Shown here: piece by piece, positions 44,061-55,590 of the stretch
How positions within the stretch are numbered: position 1 is the first letter of the stretch
Layout of the letters: each line of letters begins with the position of its first letter
Assembly: GCA_963580285.1 (NCBI GenBank)
Contig: OY757010.1
Location: 216,114,204 to 216,178,203 of the forward strand
Source of the DNA: Lucinisca nassula
Lineage: Eukaryota; Mollusca; Bivalvia; Lucinida; Lucinidae
DNA: 64,000 bases
Direction: 5' to 3'
Notes under the pieces: generated by a model
Database searches by the model: none
What the model saw: only the letters and a program-made list of their open reading frames with translations
What the model was told of the DNA's origin: nothing
Translations under genes and position numbers: made by a program

Positions 44061-44541
44061 TGTTGTTTTTTTTTGCTCCAGAATTTCTGATATTACTTGC
44101 TGTCGAGCCCTCGCCGATGTTTCATCTCTATGGATGTTTAATGTTTGTGTTCTCGGAGATGTTGCTATGATGAGTTAGGACGCCTTCATGCGGACTGAAC
44201 AAAGAATTTGTCTAAAACGCGACGGAAGTAAGGGCGAAGATTGCGGATTTAAGCCCACCTTTTCCCTTACCTTCAAAGGCGCCTCTTTTGTCGTGGTTTA
44301 TCTTTGTTACAATTCGTCTTTGAATGTGTGTATCGCTTGATCCTCCTTGCCTTTTTGTTTGATAGCCAATTGGTCATTTTGTGGGAAAGTAACTGTCGTT
44401 TTGTCGTTTTGTCTTTCCGCTTTCGATTTTTCCATTACGGTCTAGTTGTTACGTGTTTTGTTTTCTTTCCCTTTGGTGTCTCTGATGGGAGCTGTGGGTT
44501 AATTGTATCGATTCCTGATAATTGCCTTCACTTCTATTTTG
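44061..44541 (+). mobile_element. Family P 3' region copy
   Basis: TTGCTCCAGAATTTCTGATA to CTTCACTTCTATTTT. Directly abuts hairpin A6. Confidence 0.82.
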
Positions 44542-44727
44542 TCAGTATTTCATAAATCGTCAAAATATATACTGGTTGGCTTTACAAACAAAAAACTGAG
44601 TCCAACGCGTCGTTTTTCATAGAATTAAGAATTGCATTATAATAGTTTGAATTTCAGAGGGTTACTGATACGGCCCGGCCAAAAGGCGTTTTGGGAAAGA
44701 CATAATTTTATTTATTTATTTAGTTAG

Positions 44728-45098
44728 TTAGTTTTCATGCGGACTGAACAAATTATTTGTCTAAATCGCGACGGAAGTAAGGGCGAGGATTGTGGCCACG
44801 TAAAATCGATTTAAGCCCCCCAGTGGAAATCTTCCACTGACCGTTCCAAGGCGGCTCTTCTGTGGCGATTTATTTATGTTGTTGTTTGTTACTTACTGTG
44901 TGTATCACTTGTGTCTTTATTTTTTGGATGGCCATATGGCCAATTTGGGGGAAAGTAACTGTCCTTATGGCCTTCCTTTGTTTAGGTTTCCATTATGGTC
45001 TGGTCGCTTAATGTTTGTATTTCTTTCCCTTTGGTGTCCTTTATGGGTGGAGTAAGTTAATTGTATCAATTCCTGATCTTTGTTTTACTTCTACTTTG
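44728..45098 (+). mobile_element. Family P young subfamily copy
   Basis: GTTTTCATGCGGACTGAACA to TTTTACTTCTACTTTG; longest of the three young-subfamily copies in the window. Confidence 0.85.
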
Positions 45099-45129
45099 TA
45101 AAAAGGGTATGTTAAACATTTTTATATTC

Positions 45130-45527
45130 ATTAGACTCACGTCTTGTTCAGATCTCGCGAAACTGCTGGTCAAAAAACATTGATACCACTCTGTTCACGA
45201 AAGTCCTGGGAGATTTGAGCAAAGTGTGGAAGTGTGTTGTCTTGCTTGAAAACAAATTCTGATTTTGACGTTGGCATCGGATGAGGGAAAGAGCATTTAG
45301 TTAAGAATTACATTAATGTAGCAATGAGCAGTCAATAATTCGCTATGAATAACAAAGTCAAAGCAAATCCTGTGTTAAAAGCACATCACAGCATTAGCCT
45401 TATCCCACTGAGAATGTTACGTTCAACGGTGCAATTGTATTCGTAAAGTTATATAATTCCGATGATAACTGTGCAGTCTTCCATCAGCTAAACTTAAACG
45501 AAACCACGACTCGTCAGAAAAGAAAAC
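45130..45527 (-). pseudogene. Tc1-like transposase fragment
   Basis: Minus-strand reading gives LVFFSDESWFRLSLADGR (DDE catalytic block with FSDES) and, about 90 codons later, FKQDNTLPHFAQ (the FQQDNARPH block carrying the second catalytic Asp), then SQDFREQSGINVF. At least four stops and lost sequence make it dead. The 5' part is cut off exactly where the composite element ending CCTCTTG begins (45528). The piece covers roughly the middle third of a ~340-residue Tc1 transposase. Confidence 0.85.
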
Positions 45528-45699
45528 AAGAGGCACATGGGCCACAATGCTCACCAGAACTCAGGCGGCACTGCCCACTGGCAGCCATGTATGGTTTCAG
45601 GTTTTAATTTATTGATTATAAAGTCTCCCAAACAAACCCCCATTTCAAAATAAGCACCCATGTGGACTCTGTATCTGAAATATTAGGCCTTTTATGAGG

Positions 45700-47780
45700 A
45701 GGAAGGATGAGACATGGACCCAACAGAGCCCTGAATGGTATCACTGAATCCATCTTATCATAAGGCACATGAATATATATGGTTTAGGGGTTGGGATGTG
45801 TACTGTTCCTGAGATATAAGGCCTTTTAAGCTGCGAAGGGGTTGGAGCATGGCCCTGGCAGACCCCAGGAAAGCCAAGATTGTTGTCGCTGAATGTGTCT
45901 TATAATAAGGACCAAGAAAATATACTGTTAAAGGGTGGGGATATGAACAGTTTCCAAGATATGAGGCCCTCTTATGAAATGATGAGGGGAATGGCCCCTG
46001 TGGACCACCAAGTTTGTGTGACTGAATGTGTCTAATCATAAGAAACAAGAATATATATGATTATGAGGTGGGGATCTTAATGGTGTCTGAGATATATCGC
46101 CTTTTATGAAGTAGAGGCGTGGGCCATGGCATCAGCATGTTGCCCGAGCACATAGAGACCCCGCATTGATGTGAGTGAATGAGTCTTATTATTGGGAACA
46201 CAAATATACATATTTCATGGGTGGGGATCTGAACAGTTTCTGAGATTTATGGCATTTTATGAAGTGGAAGGGTGGGGCATAGCCCCAGCACACCCCCAGA
46301 GACCCCTAGGTTGGTATCACTGAATGTGTCTCATCATAAGGAACAAGAATATATATGGTTTAGGGGTGGGGGTTCTGAATGGTTTCTGAGATATTGAGCC
46401 TTTTACGAAGTGGAGGGGGTTGGGCATGGCCCGGGCACATCCCAGAGGACCCCCAGGTTGGTTTCAATGAATGCGTCTTATCATAAGAAACAAGAATATA
46501 TATGGTTTTGGGATGGGGATCTGAATGGTTTCCGAGACATATCACCTTTTATGAAGTGGAGTTGTGGGGCACAGCCCCCGGAAGGCCCGGGAGACCCTTA
46601 GATTGGTATCACTGAATGCGTCTTATCATAAGGAACAAGAATTTATATGCTTTAGGGGTGGGGATCTGAACGGTTTCTGAGATATTAGGTTTTTACTAAG
46701 TGCAGGGGGTGGGGCATAGCCCTGGCACATCCTAGGCGACCCCCAGATTGGTGTCACTGAATGTGTATTTTCATAAGAAACAAGAATATACATGGTTTTG
46801 GGGTGGGGATCTGAAGGATTTCCGAGATATATCACCTTTAATGAAGTGGAAGGTTGGGGCATAGCCCTGGTGCGGCCTGGGAGATCCTTTAGGTTGATAT
46901 CACTGAATGCATCTTAACATAAGGAACAAGAATTTATATAGTTTAGGGGTGGGGATCTGATCGGTTTCTGAGATATTGGGCCTTTTATGAAGTGGAGGGG
47001 TCGGGCATAGCCCCCGTGCGGCCAGGGAGACCCTAAGGTTGGTATCACTGAATGCGTCTTATCATAAGGACAAGAATTTAAATGGTTTAGGGGTGGGGAT
47101 CTGAACGGTTTCTGAGATATTCAGCCTTTTACGAAGTGGAGGGGGTGGGGCATAAGCCCCGCTACATCCTAGGGGACCCTCAGATTGGTGTAACTGAATG
47201 CGTCTTATCATAAGAAACAAGAATATATATAGTTTAGGGGTGGGGATCTGAATGGTTTCTGAGATATATGGCATTTATGAAGTGGAAGGGTGGGGCATGG
47301 CCCCAGCGCACCCCAGAGAGACCCCAAGGTTGGTATCACTGAATGTGTCTTATCATAAGGAACAATAATATATATGGTTTAGGGGTGGGGATCTCAATGG
47401 TTTCTGAGATAAATGGCATTTTATGAAGTGGAGGGGGTGGGGCATGTCCCCGGCACATACCGGGGGACCCCAAGGTTGGTGATACTTAATGCATCTTAGC
47501 ATAAGGAACAAGAATATATATAGTTTAGGGGTGGGGACCTGAATGGTTTCTGAGATAAATGACATTTTATGAAATAGAGGGGTCAGGGCATGTCCCCGGC
47601 ACATCCCGGGGGACCCCCAGGTTGGTGTCACTTAATGCATCTTATATAAGGAACAAGAATATATATGGTTTAGGGGCTGCTATCTGTAAGGTTTCTTAGA
47701 TATAAGGCATTTTATCAAGTAGAGGGGGCGGGGAATGGCCCCGGCACAACCTAGGGGACCCCCAGGTTGACATAAAAGCA
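45700..47780 (+). repeat. 146-bp tandem array, about 14 units
   Basis: Unit: CACTGAATG.GTCTTATCATA, AGGAACAAGAATATATATGG, TTTAGGGGTGGGGATCTGAA, GGTTTCTGAGATAT, TTTTATGAAGTGGAGGGG, a GGGCATGGCCCCGGCACA-like stretch. Anchors sit at 45743, 45890, 46019, 46172, 46318, 46467, 46609, 46757, 46901, 47046, 47191, 47337, 47486 and 47628. Confidence 0.9.
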
Positions 47781-47809
47781 TATGGCTGAGAGAAGTTTAC
47801 TCAAGGAAC

Positions 47810-48345
47810 ATGTTTATGTAAGTTTTGTCAAAATATCTGCAATGACTTGGCAGTAAATCCCATTTTTCAGTTTTCCCCATTATAAGTCAATGGAAACTCT
47901 AAGTTGCCATAGCAACAAAACTAAAAGGCCAAATTTCATAAAAAACACAAAACCTGTAAAGGCAAATATGGTGAATATTTTCATCAAGTCTCAGCACCCT
48001 AGAGCATATGGTTTCTGAGGATATGATTTTTTAAGTATTTTTTGTCTATTTTTTGCATTTTGGTTTCCATGGCAACCAATAAAAATGAGCAGAAGGCTTA
48101 AAATCATATAGCAGATAGTAGATTGCCTATGGAACATTTCTATGAAAGTTTTGTCAAAATATCTGTAGAGGCTTGGCAGTAAATGCCATTTTTCAATTTT
48201 CCCCATTATAAGTCTATGGAAACTACAAGTTGCCATAACAACCAAATTAATGAGCCGATTTTGTTAAAAAACACAAACTTTCAATCCCCCAGCCCAAGGA
48301 TGCTACAGATAAAATTTGGGCCCAATCGGCCCAGTGGCTTCAGAG
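47810..48345 (-). repeat. About 327-bp repeat, 1.6 units
   Basis: AGTTTTGTCAAAATATCTG, CTTGGCAGTAAAT.CCATTTT and CCCCATTATAAGTC.ATGGAAA occur at about 47821 and again at 48149. Confidence 0.75.
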
Positions 48346-48711
48346 GAGATGTCGTTTGAAAGTGTTGACGAAGACGCAGACGCAGACGCAGACGACGACG
48401 ACGACGACGGACAACTGCCTTTCCTATAAGCTCCCCCGGAGCCTTCGGCTCTGGTGAGCTAAAACTCTAATTTTGACGGTTGTCTTTATTTTCACTTGTC
48501 GGCTTTTGTGACTTTGGGTCAGTATTTGCCCTCTAAAAGTCTTACGACAAGAATTCCACTGCCGTTTAGTCGGCGCCCCAACAATACTCGCATTATAATG
48601 ACTACCCATTATCGCTGAAGCTTTTGAAACTGTTTTTTCGAACCTGCCACTAAAATGACGTAGGTGTATGGAACAGATGGCTAACAAGAACTAGGGCGGT
48701 CTTTAATTGAC

Positions 48712-49075
48712 AAATAGAAGTGACGGCAATGATCAGGAATCGATACAATGAACCCACAGCACCCATCAGAGACACCTAAGGGATAGAAACACAAACATGA
48801 AATAACAAGACCCTATTGGAAACACCAATAGCGAAAAGCCAAACGGACAGTCACTTTCCCACAACATGGCCAATTGGCTATCCAACACAAAAAAGATAAG
48901 CGATACACACAATTAAAGACAAACCATAACAAAAAACGCGACAGAAGAACCGCCAGTGAACTGTCAGTGCAATGAATTCGACTGGGGGGCATAAATCGAT
49001 TTTACGCGACCGCCATCCTCGCCCTTACTTCCGTCGCGATTGAGACAAACTATTCGTTGAGCCTGTCAATGGGAA
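48712..49075 (-). mobile_element. Family P 3' region copy
   Basis: ATAGAAGTGACGGCAATGAT to GACAAACTATTCGTTGAGCC, close to the 8570-8957 truncation point. Confidence 0.8.
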
Positions 49076-49199
49076 TCGCAAGTTCATATGAGAAAAAGTG
49101 GGCACGGTGATATTGAATCGGGTCGCAGCATCACGCTGATTTAATTAAGTTCGTAACAGTCCAATAATGTGGATTAAGGAATCAGATTGTTGCTGTGAT

Positions 49200-49312
49200 T
49201 CTTTCATGATTGTTTCGACTTCTTTCGCTAGTGATATTGTGGGAAGAATTTGGGATCTGACTGTCTCAGTTCCCGATCGTTTCCCTTTTCATATTGTTTG
49301 TAACTGCGTGAT
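49200..49312 (+). repeat. Variant D tail
   Basis: TTTCGACTTCTTTCGCTAGT, GGAAGAATTTGGGATCTGAC, CAGTTCCCGATCGTTTCCC. Confidence 0.55.
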
Positions 49313-49415
49313 AGGGAAAATTGTACTTGTTTGCACTGACTGCGATAACGCGATGTGATAAATGTAAATGTCAAGTGACATTAACGAATTGTATTTATCA
49401 AAACATTTTAAATAA

Positions 49416-49710
49416 AATAGAAGTGAAGGCAATGATCAGGAATCGATACAATCAACGCACAGCTCCCATTAGAGACATCAAAGGGAAAGAAGCACAAACA
49501 TGAAACAACAGACCTAATGGAAACACCAATAGCAGAAAGACAAAAGGACAGTTACTTTCCCACAAAATGGCCAATAGGCTGTCCAAAATAAAATAATATA
49601 AGCAACACAAAAACCCAAAGACAAACCATAACAAAAATAAACCGTGACAGAAGAACCGCCTTGGAACGGTCAGCGGAAACGAATTCCACTGGGGGAGGGG
49701 GCTTAAACCT
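49416..49710 (-). mobile_element. Family P 3' region copy
   Basis: AATAGAAGTGAAGGCAATGAT to CCACTGGGGGAGGGGGCTTA. Confidence 0.82.
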
Positions 49711-49899
49711 ACACGCGCTAAAGATATTCTGTTACGGAGGACTAGACCCGCCGTCAATTGCAAAAAAAAACTCACTTTTTATGTTGATAGAGACAGTTGT
49801 TGTAACAAAGAACAGTTCAAGGTCTTGCAGTTTTCACTTACATGAATTTGCAAAACTAAAACATCAAATGGTTGTTGCGTTTTTTAAAGTCATTTCGTA

Positions 49900-50130
49900 T
49901 ATATCCAGACGTCGAGTTGAAAGCTTCAATAAATTCTGATATCATTTCTTCGATCAGTCCCATTTCATAACACAACATTAACAGATCAGACACAAATGGG
50001 GCGCTTTTCGGAATTCCCAAGATTGATCTAAATATCGAATCTTATACAAATATTTTCAACCAGAAATGTGACAGCTCTACACACTTTCTGACATGACAAA
50101 AACGTATAATTTCTGTGCTGATCAGATACA
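49900..50130 (-). pseudogene. Diverged family P RT remnant
   Basis: The minus-strand order equals the RT motif block of 11800-12050 (GGAATTCC..GCGCCCCATTTGTGTCTGA = GIP..APFVSD, then a helix and GAAGCTTT). The MGTN part is deleted and stops are frequent. Confidence 0.6.
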
Positions 50131-50820
50131 GTGTGATGCTCATGGGTATCTCAGTCTTTAGCAGACGCATACGATATTGAGCAAAGTTCTGCATGAATTA
50201 TGCTGCAAGATTTTTTTTTAAAAAGATAGAAGCCTTTTATCTTTGATAGATTATTTATACACAGTATCAAAAGACTTTTCATTCGGACTTATTCCTGAAA
50301 AAATAACGCACGCTTCTTTTGAAGGGCTACCTTGGCAAACAGTGCAGGTCCAACAGAATTTTCCGTCAAAAACAGAATAAAAACAAAAATGTAGGCCTGA
50401 CACCCCTTATATGACAAATGGACTTGACCAACATACATGTATAGCGATGGAAGACTCCACTAGTATATAATGGGTTAACGACGTCATGCTCAGTCAACCT
50501 TTACTGAATAGGCATCAAGTATCCCATCAGTTGTATAATTTCGTGACTAGTCAGATACCACTCATTTTCAGCATAATACAGAATAGAATCAGCAATATTA
50601 ACGACGCAAATATCGAAGTTTCTCGTAAACGGTGCACGTGCCGCATCTTATTCTCATTGAGATTATCCGAAACATGTTTAATCCAGATGCTGTTTAAAAC
50701 AAGAACAGATTTTCAATGTGAAGTTTTCATTTCCAGGAAAAATGTAAAATGGTAGAGAATTGTGCATAGACCTTTTCATTATTTACTATATATTTAAATT
50801 AGACCCAGATATTGTATATT
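50131..50820. other. Intron 1 sequence, nothing recognised
   Basis: AT-rich; no repeat family or protein homology seen. Confidence 0.5.
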
Positions 50821-50829
50821 AACCTTTAC

Positions 50830-51081
50830 CTTACTGTCCGCCCAGGTGTATGTGACATTATATCCATTCAGAAGTCCAGCTCGTTCATTCACATGTCTCA
50901 CAACCATTCGTGTAGAAGATAGACACGCCCGACCACCTGGCCATCCCGTCCCAGTCATTGGGTGAAACCCCTGTAGCCGTATTTCTCGAAGCTGAACTGA
51001 CAGATGTATTCCAAATAACATAAAAACGGAGCTTAATGTCAACATCTTTCCCATTAGAATTAAGATTAATTTCTGCGTCAT
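50830..51081 (-). CDS. Exon 1: signal peptide and start of Venus-flytrap domain
   Basis: Starts at ATG 51081 and ends AAG|GTAAAG (donor at 50829-50828), 252 bp, 84 residues, phase 0. Residues about 1-30 are a hydrophobic signal peptide (MLTLSSVFMLFGIHLS). The mature part opens with LREIRLQGFHPMTGTGWPGG, which matches the first strand and the Trp-containing loop of GABA-B ligand domains (PLSG.GWPGG..C). It ends YNVTYTWADSK, the strand before the next conserved Cys. The Cys in RACLSS is expected to pair with the Cys that opens exon 2, as in GABBR1. An N-glycosylation motif (NVT) is present. A second in-frame ATG at Met-10 could also start translation. No coding exon was recognised upstream of it, so this is taken as the first coding exon. 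Confidence 0.85.
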
Positions 51082-51845
51082 CAAAAGTCTTGAAGATATG
51101 AGACCTATTAGGTTAGTTCTTCAACAAAACTTCATCCTTGTAGTGTTGGTGTCCAGTTGGAAACTATTAGCATCGATTGATCTCATTCGCAATAAGCAAT
51201 GTACTTCATCACATAAGCAAGTATATACAGGAATACGCTTGAAAATTCCAATCTAGTAAGAAAGGGTCACTCCGGAAAGGCCACAATCAAAGCACGCAGC
51301 CATCTAAAGTCAAGTCACATAAAGAAAGGAAGTGCCATGAAGGCAGACACAAAAACAGACAAAACATGCATCAATGGTACAAAACCCATTAACAAATAAG
51401 ACACTGCTAAAGAAGTAGTAAATCTCCTCGGGGGCTTCAAATCCGAAATTTATGAAATTTCAACCCTCGTCCTCAGGTCCATTAGAAGAAGAAGTTTTCT
51501 ACAATGTCAAATTTTAATGTTTTCCACAAATTGGAAATTTTAAACTGTTTTTTATTATATAAGAGCTTAAAATGCTACTAAATTAACTGTTATGATAAAG
51601 TATGCTTGCATTTTGTTTCCTTGTGGCTCAAATATTAAGAAAGTAAAAATTAATCATGCCTTAATTGCTTTGAAACCAATTATGGAGTGTGCCCGCGGTT
51701 ACATAAGTGAGATAATAAGTTTGGCTTCATAAAATTAGAGCTGTCAATAACTTATGTCAATTATTGTCGTGTCACAATAGCTCTCAATTTACAGCCAATC
51801 AGATAAAAAGAATTGATATTAATCCTTTTGCTCCAGATTTTCAGT

Positions 51846-51878
<33 letters not shown>

Positions 51879-52119
51879 TCGATGATTTGGCGTAATGAAC
51901 AATGTCAGACAATACAGGACTTTGGTAATTGGACGATAAATGCATGGTTGGTAACGCCGCAGGTTCCTAAGGGTTTTGTATTGAAACGTTAACGCCATGA
52001 TTGCAGGGCGCCTATTTTTTGTAAAACAAATATAAATACAACGAAGTTTCTGAACACAACATCGTATTTCATTTTTTCGCCATCTTTCCACAATCGGTAA
52101 AACCTTCGAATCACACGTC
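51082..52119. other. 5' flank of the receptor gene
   Basis: No coding sequence recognised. The segment 51250-51370 matches dispersed pieces at 39212-39300 and 40514-40650 (shared ACTAGTAAGAAA..GGCCAC.ATCAAAG.ACGCA). A run of about 30 T lies at 51847-51878. A promoter could lie here, but no core element is distinct enough to place. Confidence 0.4.
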
Positions 52120-52398
52120 CTCACCCTTGTTTTATCTCTGTTTTTTTTTTTTATTGTGTTCTCGGAGATGTTGCTCGTAGAGTTAGGAAGCCTTCATGCG
52201 GACTGAACAAATTTTCGTCAAAATCGCCACGGATAAGGCGGGGATGGCGGCCGTATGAAATCGATTTAAGCCTACCCCACCCACACCCACACCCAGTGAG
52301 TCTTTTCACTGACCGTTCTACGGCGTTTCTTCTGTCGATGTTTATTTTTGTTGTACTTCGTGTTTTAGTGTGTGTATCGCTTTCATATTTTGCTTACC

Positions 52399-55300
52399 TG
52401 GAGCAGAGCTTAAATGTCAGCTTATGCCGTGGCCTGTTGTCCGTTGTCCGTCGTTCGTCGTTAGCTTTTTCTTGTCCGGGCGATAACTACGTTATTTTTG
52501 ATCGGATCCTCAACAAAATTGCAGGTAATGATGGCAGCCATAAAATCCGAATAAAGTTCGAATTTAGGTGAGATTGGATTGTTCACGTGAGAGTTACCTG
52601 CCAATTCGTCTCCAATAGACATATAATGGGTAAAATGATGTCAAGGCAATATCGACCTTATTTTTGATTTGATCCTCAGTAAACTTTTAGGTAATGAGGA
52701 CAGCCATAAAATCTTGGACGAGTTCAAATTTGGGGCGGATCGGATTATTCGTGTCAGAGTTACTTGCCCTTTCGTCCTCCATAGACTTATTATGGGAAAA
52801 ATGTTGTTCGGGTGATTGGAACTTAATTTTTGTGTTTGATCCTCAACAAACTTTCAAGTAATGAGGATAGCCATAAAATCTTGGACGAGTTCGAATTTTG
52901 GGCAGATGGGAATGTTCGTGTGATAATTACTTGCCCTGTTGTCCCTTAAAGACTTATAATGGTGAAAATGTTGTCCTGGCGATAGACTGTACTTTTTAGC
53001 TCCCCTGGGCCGAAGGCTCATATAACAGTGGGTCCTCCGTCGTCCGTCCGTCGTCCGTCCACACTTATGAGCAACTATATCTCTGCAGCCTGCAGGCTGA
53101 TCTCAATCATTTCTCATCTGTAGCATGCCTCTGGTGGGGCATTGATGACATAAACTTTTTTTCAAAATCGCTCTAAAACTTTGGTTCCTATGGCAACCCC
53201 AATGTCCCATAGACTTACTATGGGAAAATGCTTGTCATAACCGTAGTGCCTTCAGTTTTGATCGGATCTTTCTGAAACTTATATGTACGTTGGCTTGGGA
53301 TAAAAACCCGGATGAGTTCGAAAACTGGCCAAGTCGGCCCATTTATCGAAGAGTTACGTCCCTTTGATTGCTGAAAATGCCGATTTTTGACCTTGTCATC
53401 ACGGTAGCCCCTTCAGTTTTGATCAGATCTATCTGAAACTTATTTGTAAGGTTGCTGATGATAAAACCTAGGATGAGTTCGAAACTCGGCCAGGTCCGCC
53501 GATTTATCATAGCGTAACGTCCCTTTGATTGCTGAAAATGCCGATTTTCGACCTTGTCATCACTGTAGCACTTTCAGTTTTGATCAAATCTTTCTGAAAC
53601 TTATATGTAATTTTGCTTGGGATAAAATCTCGTATGAGTTCGAAAACTAGCTAAGTCGGTCCATTTTTCGTAGAGTAACGTCCCTTTGATTGCTGAAAAT
53701 GCCGATTCTGGACCTTGTCATCACCGTATCCCTTTCAGTTGTGATTGGATCTTTCTGAAACTTATATGTATGGTGGCTGGGGATAAAAGCTCGGATGGGT
53801 TCGAATACTGGCCAAGGTGGCCCATTTATCATTGAGTAACGTCCCTTTGATTGTTGAAAATGTCTATTTTTGACCTTGTCATCACCGTAGCCCAGTCAGT
53901 TTTGATTGGATCTTTCTGAAACTTATTTGTAAAGTGCCTGGGGATAAAGCCTCCGATGAGTTCGAAAACCGGCCAAGTCGGCCAATTTATCATAGAGTTA
54001 TGTCCCTTATATGGGTGAAAATGTCTATTTTTGACTTGTCATCACCGTAGCCCCTTCAGTTTTGATCGGATCTTTCTGAAACTTATATGTAAGATGGCTG
54101 GGGATAAAACCTCGAATGAGATGGAATACTGGTCAAGTTGGCCCATTTATCATAGATTTATGTCCCTTTGATGGCTGAAAATGTTGATTTTGACATTGTC
54201 ATCACCTTAGCCCTTCAGTTTTGTTCGGATTTTTCTGAAACTTATATGTAAGGTGGCTGGGGATAAAACCTCGGATGAGTTCGAAAACTGGCCAAGTTGG
54301 CCCATTTATCAAAGAGTAACATCCCTTTGATTGCTGAAAATGCCAAATTTTGACCTTGTCATCACCGTAGCCCCTTCAGTTTTGATCAGATTGTTCTGAA
54401 ACTTATATGTAAGGTGGCTGGGGATGAAACCTAGGACAAGTTCGAATACCGGCCAAGTCGGCACATTTATCATAGAGTTACGTGCCTTTGATTGCTGAAA
54501 ATGCCTATTTTCGACCTGGTCACCACTGCTGCCTCTTCAGTTTTGATCGGATCTTCATGAAACTTACAAACAAGTAAGTCGGGCAGAAAAGCTCGGAGGA
54601 GTTTGAAAATTCATGAGGTTTGCCTATTTGTCACAGAGTAACATCCCTTTGATTGCAGCAGTGAATTGCTTATTTTTGAACTATTCTTAGCAAGTCAGGA
54701 ATAAAAGCTTGAATGGGTTTGAAAACCGGCGAGGTCAGCCTATTTATCATAGAGTTACATTCTACTTGATTTGCAGAAAATGCTTACCCTGTCATCACCA
54801 TGACCTCCCATAAATACTTCAGTAGAGGTTGGCACTTCCTGAAACTTTGAATCTGTTAGCTCAGGTGAGCAATGCAGGACAAACTTGGTCCTCTTGTTTA
54901 CTAACCTCAACCAAATTACAGGTAATGAAGAAAGCCATAAAGTTTTGGACGAGTTCGAATTTGAGGCAGATCGGATTGTTCGCGTGAGAGCTACTTGCCC
55001 TTTCATTCCCGATAGACATATAATGGGGAAAATGTTGTCTTTGCAATATCAACCTTATATTTAATCCGATCATTATTAAACCTGTAGGTCAGGAGGACAG
55101 CCATAACATCTTGGATGAGTTTGAATTTGGGGCAGACCGGATTATTTGTGTCAGAAATATTTGCCATTTTGTCCCCCATAGACTTATAATGGAGAAATGT
55201 TGTCTGGGCGATAGACACTTCATTTTATTTTTTTTTATCCTTAACAAACTTTTAGGTAATGAGGAAAGCCATAATATCTTGGACGAGTTCTAAATTTGGG

Positions 55301-55590
55301 GCAGATCAGATTGTTCTTATGAAGAAAGCCATAAAGTCTTGGACGAGTTCGAATTTTGGGCAGATCGGATTGTTCGTGTGAGAGTTACTTGTCCTTTCAT
55401 CCCCGATAGACATTTAAAGGGGAAAATGTTGTCCTTGTAATATCAACCTTATATTTAATCCGATCATTATTAAACTTGTAAGTAATGAGGACAGCCATAC
55501 TGCCCTTTCGTCACCCATAGACTTATAATGGGGAAATTATTGTCCGGGCGATAGACACTATATTTCTTGTTTGATCCTCAACAAGCTTGT
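52399..55590 (+). mobile_element. Composite tandem-repeat element E3 (~167-bp units), hosting E2
   Basis: Starts with CTTACCTGGAGCAGAGCTT and GTCCGTTGTCCGTCGTTCGTCG; then units with TTGATC.GATCCTCAACAAA, GGTAATGAGGACAGCCATAA, ATCTTGGACGAGTTCGAAT and CATAGACTTATAATGGG. Units occur both before (52490-52990) and after (54900-55590) element E2. Confidence 0.72.
52998..54897 (+). mobile_element. Composite tandem-repeat element E2 (~160-bp units)
   Basis: Starts AGCTCCCCTGGGCCGAAGGC with GTCGTCCGTCCGTCGTCC, ends GTTAGCTCAGGTGAGCAATG ... TCCTCTTG. About nine units with ACCGTAGCCCCTTCAGTTTT, CTGAAACTTATATGTAAG, GGGGATAAAACCTCGGATGA and AGAGTTACGTCCCTTTGATT. The period and spacer resemble what I recall of bivalve 160-bp core repeats; not verified. 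Confidence 0.8.

Larger units (their letters stand above)
45528..48464 (-). mobile_element. Composite tandem-repeat element E1
   Basis: Read on the minus strand it starts TTTTAGCTCACCAGAGCCGA, has a GTCGTCGTCGTCGTC spacer and a unique leader, then two tandem arrays, and ends CCTCTTGTTTT. It shares both ends with E2 (52998-54897) although the interiors differ. I recall similar elements in bivalves, possibly non-autonomous rolling-circle types; no helicase is present here. Confidence 0.72.
1304..51081 (-). other. Gene span: GABA-B-receptor-like class C GPCR, 5' part in eight exons
   Basis: Eight minus-strand exons, read right to left, form one collinear Venus-flytrap (ANF-receptor type) ligand-binding domain. 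The order of motifs follows GABA-B receptors: GWPGG, then SYLSTSPALS, NWKRVATI, FEDDP..ENLK, MYEDKARMM, AYRLGLYG, CTEREMGQAIEG and LLGVTGHLKYNGG. All introns are GT-AG. Junctions 1/2 to 5/6 are phase 0, and 6/7 and 7/8 are phase 1. Intron sizes are about 9.0, 2.5, 1.1, 11.8, 13.0, 4.9 and 6.1 kb. Coding sequence is only about 1.2 kb. The product should be a plasma-membrane receptor acting through G proteins. Its seven-helix domain is not in the window, so the gene runs off the left edge. The nearest GABA-B subtype cannot be decided here. Introns are packed with transposons; most coding exons are not hit, exon 7 being the doubtful one. Confidence 0.88.

Noticed and set aside
45700..47780. CRISPR-like array of regular repeats
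   Set aside because: Units are contiguous ~146-bp tandem repeats without unique spacers, in a eukaryotic sequence.
51847..51878. Run of about 30 T as a retroposon tail (reverse poly(A))
   Set aside because: No element body or target duplication was recognised beside it; long homopolymers are common here.
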